Shown: positions 52,544-60,359 of the stretch, piece by piece
How positions within the stretch are numbered: position 1 is the first letter of the stretch
How the letters are laid out: each line of letters starts with the position of its first letter
NCBI GenBank assembly: GCA_963789275.1
Contig: CAWBKF010000038.1
Location: forward strand, 1 to 64,000
Direction: 5' to 3'
Source of the DNA: DAHUYF01 sp963789275
GTDB lineage: Bacteria > Pseudomonadota > Alphaproteobacteria > ATCC43930 > CGMCC-115725
Length of the DNA stretch: 64,000 nt
The notes under the pieces: generated by a model
The model's input: only the letters and a program-made list of their open reading frames with translations
Database searches by the model: none
Told to the model about the DNA's origin: nothing
Program-made: the position numbers and the translations under genes

Positions 52544-53752
52544 TTGGTCCGACCCGCTCTGGAGGTCGCGGATATCTTCCGCGACCACGGGGCCGCCTGG
52601 CGCTGCGCCAACGCCGGCCATGTGAGCCTCGGCCAGCTGAAGGTCATGTCGGCCATCGAGAGCTGCCGCACGGCGGCTCTCGGCGGGCATGTCGCGCGCT
52701 GCGAGAAGTGCTCGCACACGCACATCGCCTATAACTCCTGCCGCAATCGGCATTGCCCCAAGTGCCAAGGCGCGGCAGCGAAGGAGTGGCTCGCCGACCG
52801 CGAGGCCGAGCTGCTGCCCGTGCCCTATTACCACGTGGTCTTCACGCTGCCGGCGCCGATCGCCGACATCGCCTACCAGAACAAGGCCGTGATCTACGAT
52901 AGCTTGTTCAAGGCCGCGGCCGAGACGCTCATCACCATCGCCGCCGACCCGAAGCACCTCGGCGCCCGCATCGGCCTCACCGCGGTCCTGCACAGCTGGG
53001 GCTCGGCGCTCACGCATCACCCACACGTCCATGTGATCGTGCCGGGCGGCGGCATCTCGCTGGACGGGGCGCGATGGATATCCTGCCGACCTGGCTTCTT
53101 CCTCCCCGTTCGTGTGCTCTCGCGGCTCTTCCGGCGCCTGTTCCTGGAGAGCCTTCTCGCCGCCCATGGCGCCGGCCGCCTGCGGTTTTTTGGCGACCAC
53201 GCTCCGCTGGCCGAGCGCGGCGCCTTCGCCGCCTATCTGGCGCCGTTGCGCAAAGTCGAATGGGTTGTCTACAGCAAGCGACCTTTTGGCGGGCCTGAAG
53301 CGGTATTGGCGTATCTGTCGCGCTACACGCACCGCGTCGCCATCGCCAACAGCCGGCTCATTGCCTTCGACGACGGCGGTGTGACCTTCAGGTGGAAGGA
53401 CTACCGCGCCAAAAGACGCGAGCGCTTCAAGGTGATGACGCTCGCTGTCGGCGAGTTCATCCGCCGCTTCCTGCTTCACGTGCTGCCCAGCGGCTTCCAC
53501 CGCATCCGCCACTATGGTCTCTTCGCCAACGGCGGGCGAGCCGAGAACATCGCGCGAGCACGTCAGCTGCTCAATGTGCCGGCGACACAGAGCAAGACCG
53601 CCGATGCCGACAGCACCGATGACGGTGAACCGCACGCGCTATCGCATCCTTGCCCCTGCTGCGGTGGCCGCATGATCATCATCGAGACTTTTGAGCGCGG
53701 TGGTACAGCCCGATATCGCCCGACCGCCCCGATCAGGGTCGACAGCTCATGA
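52544..53752 (+). CDS. IS91-family HUH transposase, copy 2
   Basis: A 402-aa HUH transposase, identical to copy 1 except Arg instead of Gln at residue 3 (TTG start, then MVRPALEVADIF). HUH (HPHVHVIV), YxxxY (YLSRY) and both zinc clusters are intact, so either copy could mobilise the region between or beside them. Confidence 0.92.
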   Translation: MVRPALEVADIFRDHGAAWRCANAGHVSLGQLKVMSAIESCRTAALGGHVARCEKCSHTHIAYNSCRNRHCPKCQGAAAKEWLADREAELLPVPYYHVVFTLPAPIADIAYQNKAVIYDSLFKAAAETLITIAADPKHLGARIGLTAVLHSWGSALTHHPHVHVIVPGGGISLDGARWISCRPGFFLPVRVLSRLFRRLFLESLLAAHGAGRLRFFGDHAPLAERGAFAAYLAPLRKVEWVVYSKRPFGGPEAVLAYLSRYTHRVAIANSRLIAFDDGGVTFRWKDYRAKRRERFKVMTLAVGEFIRRFLLHVLPSGFHRIRHYGLFANGGRAENIARARQLLNVPATQSKTADADSTDDGEPHALSHPCPCCGGRMIIIETFERGGTARYRPTAPIRVDSS

Positions 53753-54034
53753 CGTCCATCGCCTGCTCTCGAACTGCGACTGTCGCTCGCCGTCGCCGCT
53801 GCCTGTCAGCCGGCCACGATCGAGCTCGCCCGCCGATCATCGTGACGCATCAGATCGACCGCTCCATGCTGCCGAACGCACGTCAAAGATCGCGCCGGCA
53901 CCATGCGCAACCGCCATATCGCGCCACCGACCGCGGCCGACAACGCAGCAATCCTGTACGCGCCGCTCTCAAATCCCCATAGCGCACGGGCGCCCCACCA
54001 TCGCGCCTGTCCCTGCCCGCGGTTTCCTCCCCCG

Positions 54035-54103
54035 AGGCTTCTCGGACGCCTGCCGCCTGAGCATGCGGCGCCGTCCCTGTCGCGGCAGGCGTCCGAGAAG
54101 CCT
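54035..54103. repeat. Terminal hairpin of IS91 copy 2
   Basis: Same 22-bp inverted arms as in copy 1 (54035-54056 and 54082-54103), six bases inside the right boundary. Confidence 0.75.
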
Positions 54104-54109
54104 TAACAG

Positions 54110-54354
54110 ACTCAGACGACGCCTCAGTCGAGTTGAATGTCCGCTTCCCCTCACTTACCGCCGAAAGCTGTCCAACCGCTTCCGGACATCCCGGCCGGCT
54201 CGGCGCCGGCTCGGCCGTCGGTGCAAAGGGGCGTTTTTGCACGGCCAAGCTGACGGGCGACCCATCCGATTTATACGCCACGGCGGCCGGCGCCATACCT
54301 GCCGACAATTCACACTTGCCAGTCGTAGCACGACGCCCCTGATCCTTCGTCGCC
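54110..54354. other. Leader region of traG
   Basis: No gene is supported. It holds AATGTCCGCTTCC (54136-54148), the reverse complement of a 13-mer left of IS91 copy 1, and the traG ribosome-site region. Confidence 0.4.
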
Positions 54355-56328
54355 ATGAGTGCGACCAAGATCCTCTGGGGCCAGGTGCTCCTCGTAAGCA
54401 GCATCGTGCTCGCCTTCATCTGGGCGGCGACGGAGTGGACAGCCTGGCGACTTGCCTTTCAGCCGCAGCTCGGACACCCCTGGTTCGAGCTGTTCGGCTG
54501 TCCGATCTATCAGCTGCCGGCATTCTTCTGGTGGTGGTTCGCCTACGACGCCTATGCCCGCGAGATCTTCGTCGAGGGCGCCTATATCGCAGCATCGGGC
54601 GGTATCGCCGCGATCGTCGTGGCCGTCGCCATGTCGGTGTGGCGGGCACGGGAGATCAAGAAGGTCACGACCTACGGCTCCGCGCGTTGGGCCGAGACGC
54701 GCGAGGTCCGCGGTGCTGGCCTGCTCCGTGCCGAGGGCGTTCTGCTCGGCCGGTGGCGCGGCGCCTATCTGCGCCACGACGGTCCCGAGCATGTTCTGTG
54801 CTTCGCGCCGACCAGAAGCGGCAAAGGCGTCGGACTCGTCGTGCCGACGCTGCTGACCTGGCCGGGCTCGGTGATCGTCCATGACATCAAGGGAGAAAAT
54901 TGGACGCTCGACCGCCGGATGGCGCGCCCGCTTCGGGCGCGTGCTGCTGTTCGATCCAACCAATACCGACAGCGCGGCCTACAACCCCTTGCTGGAGGTG
55001 CGGCGTGGCGAATGGGAAGTCCGCGATGTGCAGAACATCGCGGATGTGCTCGTCGATCCCGAAGGCGCGCTCGAGCGACGGAACCATTGGGAGAAGACCA
55101 GCCACTCGCTGCTGGTGGGGACCATCCTGCATGTCCTCTACGCCGAGGCGAACAAGACGCTCGCCGGGGTCGCCAACTTCCTGTCCGATCCGAAGCGGCC
55201 GATCGAGGCGACGTTGCGCGCCATGATGACGACACCGCACCTCGGGCCTCGTGGCGAGCATCCGGTTGTCGCCAGCGCCGCTCGGGAGCTGCTCAATAAG
55301 AGCGACAATGAACGGTCCGGCGTCTTGTCGACGGCGATGTCATTTCTTGGACTCTATCGCGATCCGTGGTGGCGCGCGTGACGCGGCAATGCGATTGGCG
55401 CATCCGCGATCTCGTCGAGGACGCGCGTCCCGCCACGCTTTACTTGGTCGTGCCACCGTCGGATATCAGCCGCACCAAGCCGCTCGTGCGCCTAATCCTC
55501 AACCAGATCGGCCGGCGGCTGACCGAAGAGCTGGACTCCAAACGCCGTCGCCATCGCCTCCTGTTGATGCTGGACGAGTTTCCCGCGCTGGGCCGCCTCG
55601 ATTTTTTCGAGAGCGCGCTCGCCTTCATGGCGGGCTACGGCTTGAAAAGCTTCCTGATCGCGCAGTCGCTCAACCAAATCGAGAAGGCCTATGGTCAGAA
55701 CAATTCGATCCTCGACAATTGCCATGTCCGCGTGAGCTTCGCGACCAATGACGAGCGCACGGCGAAACGAGTCTCGGATGCACTCGGCATGGCGACCGAA
55801 CTGCGCGCGATGAAGAACTATGCTGGACATCGGCTAAGCCCATGGCTCGGGCACTTGATGGTGTCGCGCCAGGAAACAGCGCGGCCGCTGCTAACGCCTG
55901 GGGAGGTCATGCAGCTGCCGCCCGATGACGAGGTGGTGCTTGTGTCCGGCTGTCACCCTATCCGCGCGAAGAAGGCGCGGTATTTCGAAGACGCGGAGCT
56001 GAATGCCCGCATCCTGTCGCCGCCAAGGCTATCGCCACCTGGCAGCCATGGAGTGGTCGATAATCGGCCTTCGCCGCCGCATACAGGTGATTGGGCCGAC
56101 GCCGTCGTCACGCCGCCCGTCTCCGCGACCGACGATCCGGCAAATGCCGGCATCCGCCGTGAGCCGGAACTGCCGGCGCATGAGAACATCGTACCCGAGC
56201 CGGCCAATCGGCTCCGGGAGTTCGAGCCGCTTGAGGAAGAGAGCGATGACGATGCGCAGCGCCTGCGCGCGGTCCAGCGCAGCGCCCAAACTGTCGCCCG
56301 CCAGGTGAGTTCTCGATCCCGCCGATGA
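54355..56328 (+). pseudogene. traG: TraG/VirD4 coupling protein, two frameshifts
   Basis: A protein of about 657 aa in three frames. The first part has two membrane segments (ILWGQVLLVSSIVLAFIW, and FFWWWFAYDAY region) and Walker A HVLCFAPTRSGKGVGLVVPT. Near 54910 one extra base shifts the frame (expected WTLTAGWRARFGR); the second part runs VLLFDPTNTDSAAYNPLLEV to LGLYRDP. Near 55366 one base is missing (expected DPVVARVT); the third part holds the Walker B-like RHRLLLMLDEFPALGRLDFF and SFLIAQSLNQIEKAYGQNNS. The coupling ATPase links relaxosome to the Trb channel, so if these shifts are real the element cannot transfer by itself. Confidence 0.85.
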
Positions 56329-56347
56329 CATGGGGCTGTGAGGCCGA

Positions 56348-56782
56348 ATGAGGACGGCCCATACATTCCGCTTACCGCCGGAGTTAGCCCGTAAGTTGAC
56401 GGACTACGCCGCGCAAAAGCACGTGCCCCAGGCCTTGGTAGTCGAGACGGCGCTTGCTTCGTTTCTATCCCCGGATGGCGCCGACCGCCTCGAAGCGGCC
56501 TTAGCGCGCCGGCTCGATCGCATGACCCGGCGAATCGAACTCCTCGAACGGCATGTTACGATTTCGAACGAGGCAATGGCCGTGTTCGTGCGCTTCTGGC
56601 TGACCAGCACGCCGCCCTTGCCCGACACTGCGCTGGCCGCGGCGCAGGCCAAGGGCCGGGAGCGTTATGAGGGGTTCGTCGAAGCGCTGAGCCGGCGGCT
56701 TGCGCGCGGACGCAAGCTCGCTGAAGAGGTCAGCCACGACGTCGACGCGACCGCGCCCGAAACCGATTCTGAGCCTACATAG
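56348..56782 (+). CDS. CopG/RHH-type protein of the tra-trb junction
   Basis: A 144-aa protein. The N-terminal ribbon-helix-helix reads AHTFRLPPELARKLTDYAAQ and KHVPQALVVETALASFL, followed by a helical region ending in an acidic tail. It is 19 bp after traG and belongs to the CopG-like family regularly found between traG and trbB in these ICEs. It may regulate the trb operon. Confidence 0.85.
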   Translation: MRTAHTFRLPPELARKLTDYAAQKHVPQALVVETALASFLSPDGADRLEAALARRLDRMTRRIELLERHVTISNEAMAVFVRFWLTSTPPLPDTALAAAQAKGRERYEGFVEALSRRLARGRKLAEEVSHDVDATAPETDSEPT

Positions 56783-57180
56783 TGGCTCCTTCGGATTTCG
56801 TCTCGCGCCCTTCCCGCACATCTACCGAAACAAGACCGGTGGGAAATTCCGATTCGTTGCGGCGATAGGCAAGAAGGCCGGAGAGCGCGTCGTCCTAATT
56901 GGCGTTTCCGCCGATCGCCTGTCTTTCTACCCCACGCTACGACGACCCCATCAGCCTTGTTGCATCGGCCTGATTCCGGCCCCTTCTAATCAACCCCGCT
57001 GATCCACCTGCCTCGAACACGAGGCGCAGCCGCGGGGTTTCCAGTGACGACAAATTCCTTCCGATCCGAAGCGCATTCGCATGCGACGCCAAGCCGCCGC
57101 GATGGCACGCGGGGTCGCGCCGAGCATTCCTCTCCCGCCCAATGCGCATTGCCCGGTGCTTACAGCGAAGGACCGAAGGC
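56783..57180. other. Region between the CopG-like and MFS genes
   Basis: No intact gene. Its right part is the first copy of the trbB leader (56873-57072) and includes the first ten or so trbB codons, GTG ACG ACA AAT and onward, after which homology ends. Confidence 0.6.
56873..57072 (+). repeat. Diverged direct repeat, copy 1 (trbB leader plus first codons)
   Basis: About 200 bp alignable with 58617-58814. Shared blocks include CGCCTGTCTTTC, CCCCATCAGCCTTGTTGCA, CTTTCTAATCAACCC-like sequence, AGGCGCAG-CGCGGGG and CAATTCC-like TTCCTTCCGATCCGAAGC. A hairpin GCCTCG-AACA-CGAGGC here corresponds to GCCTC-GATGA-AGAGGC-type pairing in copy 2. The two copies are clearly related but many bases differ, so they are not a fresh duplication. 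Confidence 0.75.
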
Positions 57181-58476
57181 ATGAGGAATCTCGGGCTGAC
57201 GGCGCGCATCTTTCTCCCCTTCGTGGCCGGTTACTATCTCTCCTATGTGTTCCGCACGATCAACGCGGTGATCGCCGGACGGCTCGCAGCACATCTTTCA
57301 CTCGATGCCAGCCATCTCGGGCTATTGACTTCGGTCTATTTCCTTGCGTTTGCCGTGGTCCAGTTGCCAGTCGGCGCCGCGCTAGACCACTACGGCCCGC
57401 GCCGAGTGCAGGGCGTCCTGCTCGTCCTCGCCGCTGCCGGTGCCGCCCTCTTCGCCGAGGCGACGAGCTTGCCGGGACTACTGCTCGGCCGCACTCTCAT
57501 CGGCCTGGGAGTGTCGGGTGGACTGATGGCGGGGCTCAAGGCGATCGTTCTCTGGCTGCCCAAGGAGCGTCTGGCGCTCGCCAATGGTGCGTTCGTAGCG
57601 CTCGGCACGGCGGGCGCCGTGACCGCCACCGAGCCGGCCGAATTGTTCTTGGCATCGACCGACTGGCGCCACCTCTTTACGCTGCTGGCGGCGCTCACCG
57701 CCGCCACCGCCATTGCCATCGTCCTTCTGGTCCCGAATACCGCGGCCGTTACCTCCAGTCACCGCGGCGCTGGCGGCTTGCGCACCGCCTACGGAGATTC
57801 CCGATTCTGGCGCATGGCGCCGCTGTCGACGAGCTGCATCGGTACGGCCTGGGCGCTGCAAGGCCTCTGGGCGGCACCGTGGCTGGCTGACGTTGACGCT
57901 CTGCAGCACGAGGCCGTGGTTCATCACCTCTTCGTCATGGCGGTGGCGCTTTGCGCCGGAGCCTTGCTCGTCGGTCTCGCCGCCGATCGTCTACGCCGCT
58001 TCGGAGTGACGCCGCGCGCGCTGCTCGGCCTCTTCGCCGCGTGCTTCATAGCCGCCGAACTCGCTCTCGTTTTTCGCGTCCAAATTGCGACCTCGGTACC
58101 GTGGGCAGTGATTGCCGCCATGGGCGGGGCCACGGTGCTGAGCTATGCCATTCTCGCGGATCTCTTCGGCACGGAACTCGCCGGCCGCGCCAACGCCGCT
58201 CTCAATCTTTTCCACGTCGGCGGCGCCTTCGCGCTCCAAAGCATGATCGGGTTCGTCGTCGAGGCGTGGCCGCGCGATGCTGGCGGCCACTATCCCGCAC
58301 CCGCCTACGCGGCCGCGTTCTGCTCGATGATCGTGCTGCAAGCGGCCTCGCTCGTCTGGTACCTGCTGCCGGAGGGGCGCACGATCCGGCAACTGCGGCT
58401 TCTCGGGCCGGACCACGACCGCGCCCTGCGCGAAACGGCAGATGACCGTAAGCGCGCCAGAGATCGGCTCCTTTGA
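57181..58476 (+). CDS. MFS transporter
   Basis: A 431-aa, 12-segment major facilitator. It begins LGLTARIFLPFVAGYYLSYV; the loop 2-3 signature is seen as GAALDHYGPRRVQGVLLVLA and the second-half repeat as VGLAADRLRRFGVTPRALLG. Substrate cannot be predicted. The ATG at 57181 is chosen because the first membrane helix starts right after it. It is bounded by diverged copies of the trbB leader, so it was inserted between the CopG-like gene and trbB as cargo. Confidence 0.88.
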   Translation: MRNLGLTARIFLPFVAGYYLSYVFRTINAVIAGRLAAHLSLDASHLGLLTSVYFLAFAVVQLPVGAALDHYGPRRVQGVLLVLAAAGAALFAEATSLPGLLLGRTLIGLGVSGGLMAGLKAIVLWLPKERLALANGAFVALGTAGAVTATEPAELFLASTDWRHLFTLLAALTAATAIAIVLLVPNTAAVTSSHRGAGGLRTAYGDSRFWRMAPLSTSCIGTAWALQGLWAAPWLADVDALQHEAVVHHLFVMAVALCAGALLVGLAADRLRRFGVTPRALLGLFAACFIAAELALVFRVQIATSVPWAVIAAMGGATVLSYAILADLFGTELAGRANAALNLFHVGGAFALQSMIGFVVEAWPRDAGGHYPAPAYAAAFCSMIVLQAASLVWYLLPEGRTIRQLRLLGPDHDRALRETADDRKRARDRLL

Positions 58477-58616
58477 CGCTGTTCACGCTACCCGGCACTG
58501 CGTCGCGACGGCTCCTCTCAGGCATTGGCGCCAAATCCTCTCGCGACTCGGCGCCGCCGCAACAGAGTCTCCGGTAACACGATGATCACGGAGAGAGACG
58601 ATACTCGCCCGGCACG

Positions 58617-58814
58617 GAAGCCGGACAGAGCCTCGTCCTGATCGACGTTCCGCCGTTCGCCTGTCTTTCCACGCCAGGCTACGACCACCCCATCAGCCTT
58701 GTTGCACAGGCCTCTTTGTCGTCCTTTCTAATCAACCCTGGTGATTCACCCGCCTCGATGAAGAGGCGCAGTCGCGGGGCTCGCAGTGACGACCAATTCC
58801 TTCCGATCCGAAGC
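58617..58814 (+). repeat. Diverged direct repeat, copy 2 (native trbB leader)
   Basis: Counterpart of 56873-57072. It runs into the functional trbB gene, whose GTG start is at 58786. The hairpin with GCCTC/GAGGC arms sits about 20-35 nt before the start. Confidence 0.75.
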
Positions 58815-59751
58815 TTTCGCGCGTGGCGCGCGCATGCTGCGCACGGCGCTCGGGCCAGCCATTGCCGGCTACCTCGAGGACGCTGGCGTCGTCGAGGTGA
58901 TGCTCAATCCCGACGGCCACCTCTGGATCGACCGGCTGACCGGCGGGCTCGAGGATACCGGCCGTCGCGTTGCGCCGGCCGACGCCGAGCGGATCGTTCG
59001 GCTCGTCGCGCACCATGTCGGCGTCGAGGTCCATGCCGGTCGCCCTCGCGTCTCGGCCGAGCTGCCGGAGAGCGGCGAGCGGTTCGAGGGTCTGGTGCCG
59101 CCGGTCGTCACGGCTCCCTGCTTCGCCATCCGTCGGCCTGCGGTTGCGGTGTTTACGCTCGGCGATTACGTGGACGCCGGCATCATGTCGGCGGCTCAGG
59201 CGGAGCTGCTGCGGGCCGCCGTCCGGGAACGGAAGAACGTGCTGGTCGCCGGTGGCACCTCGACCGGAAAGACCACGCTGGTGAACGCGTTGCTCGCCGA
59301 AGTGGCCAAGACCGGCGACCGTGTCGTTTTGATCGAGGATACGCGCGAGCTGCAATGCGCCGCGCCGAACCTCGTGGCGCTGCGCACCAAGGACGGCGCC
59401 GCCTCGCTCTCCGACCTCGTGCGCTCCTCGCTGCGGCTCCGTCCCGACCGCATCCCGATCGGCGAGGTGCGCGGCGCCGAGGCGCTCGACCTCCTCAAGG
59501 CCTGGGGCACTGGCCATCCGGGCGGCGTCGGCACGCTGCACGCCGGCTCCGCCATCGGCGCGTTGCGCCGGCTGGAGCAGCTCATCCAGGAAGCGGTCGT
59601 CACCGTCCCTCGCGCGCTGATCGCCGAGACCATCGATCTCATCGCCGTGCTCGCCGGTCGCGGTGCGGCGCGGCATCTCGCAGAGCTCGCCCGCGTCCAG
59701 GGGCTTGGGCCTGGTGGCGACTATGTTCTCACCCCCTCAGGAGAGCCATGA
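58786..59751 (+). CDS. trbB: TrbB, VirB11-type conjugation ATPase
   Basis: A 321-aa hexameric traffic ATPase starting at GTG. Walker A is NVLVAGGTSTGKTTLVNALL (about 150-166), with the Asp box VVLIEDTRELQCAAPNLVAL and the Walker B-like LRPDRIPIGEVRGAEALDLL; the His box is GHPGGVGTLHAGSA. It powers assembly of the mating channel from the cytoplasmic face. It overlaps trbC by ATGA. Confidence 0.95.
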   Translation: MTTNSFRSEAFARGARMLRTALGPAIAGYLEDAGVVEVMLNPDGHLWIDRLTGGLEDTGRRVAPADAERIVRLVAHHVGVEVHAGRPRVSAELPESGERFEGLVPPVVTAPCFAIRRPAVAVFTLGDYVDAGIMSAAQAELLRAAVRERKNVLVAGGTSTGKTTLVNALLAEVAKTGDRVVLIEDTRELQCAAPNLVALRTKDGAASLSDLVRSSLRLRPDRIPIGEVRGAEALDLLKAWGTGHPGGVGTLHAGSAIGALRRLEQLIQEAVVTVPRALIAETIDLIAVLAGRGAARHLAELARVQGLGPGGDYVLTPSGEP

Positions 59752-60080
59752 TGCCCATCCACCGCTTCCGCATCCGCCATCGTCTCGCTACGGCCTACGC
59801 CTTCCTCCTGTTCGCAGCGCTCACTGCGCCGGCCTACGCCGCCGGGTCCAACATGCCGTGGGAGCAGCCGCTGACCCAGATCCTGGAGTCGATCCAGGGT
59901 CCAGTTGCCAAGGTCATCTCGGTGATCGTCATCATCGCCACGGGCCTCACCCTGGCGTTCGGCGAGACCTCCGGCGGCTTCCGGCGGTTGATCCAGATTG
60001 TCTTCGGCCTGTCGATCGCCTTCGCCGCCAGCTCCTTCTTCCTGTCCTTCTTTCAGTTCGGCGGCGGAGCGCTGGTCTAA
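59748..60080 (+). CDS. trbC: TrbC, VirB2-type pilin
   Basis: A 110-aa prepilin. A signal segment (TAYAFLLFAALTAPAYA) ends at the AYAAG cleavage site; the mature part has two hydrophobic helices (VAKVISVIVIIATGLTLAF and LSIAFAASSFFLSFFQFGGG). In RP4, TrbC is trimmed and cyclised by TraF, which is encoded at 36802-37314. The ATG overlaps the trbB stop; a second ATG follows directly. Confidence 0.92.
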   Translation: MMPIHRFRIRHRLATAYAFLLFAALTAPAYAAGSNMPWEQPLTQILESIQGPVAKVISVIVIIATGLTLAFGETSGGFRRLIQIVFGLSIAFAASSFFLSFFQFGGGALV

Positions 60081-60349
60081 TGGCGCAGGAGGAGACCGTC
60101 ACCGGATTCTACGCGCCGGTCCATCGTGCGCTGACGGAGCCGATCCTCCTGGGTGGCGCGCCGCGCGCGGTGGCGATCGTCAACGGCACGCTCGCCGCGG
60201 CCGTCGGGCTCGGCCTCCGGCTCTGGATCGCCGGCGCCGCGATCTGGCTGATCGGGCATCTCGCCGCGATCTGGGCGGCCAAGCGCGATCCCGCCTTCGT
60301 CGACGTGGTGCGGCGCCACCTCCGCCACCCCCCGCATCTTGCCGCGTGA
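60080..60349 (+). CDS. trbD: TrbD, VirB3-type membrane protein
   Basis: An 89-aa inner-membrane protein with the family N-terminus TGFYAPVHRALTEPILLGGA, two membrane segments (AVAIVNGTLAAAVGLGL and AGAAIWLIGHLAAIWAA) and the DPAFVDVVRRHLRHP end. VirB3-type proteins work with the VirB4 ATPase encoded next. The ATG shares its A with the trbC stop codon. Confidence 0.92.
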   Translation: MAQEETVTGFYAPVHRALTEPILLGGAPRAVAIVNGTLAAAVGLGLRLWIAGAAIWLIGHLAAIWAAKRDPAFVDVVRRHLRHPPHLAA

Positions 60350-60359
60350 GGGCCCACCC

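Larger units (their letters stand above)
51531..54109 (+). mobile_element. IS91-family element, copy 2
   Basis: Virtually identical to 40317-42895 and in the same orientation. Left flank GGGTCAGG and right flank ACTCAGACG differ from those of copy 1, which fixes the element ends to within a base or two. The two copies enclose 8.6 kb. Their near identity means the duplication is recent. Confidence 0.92.
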
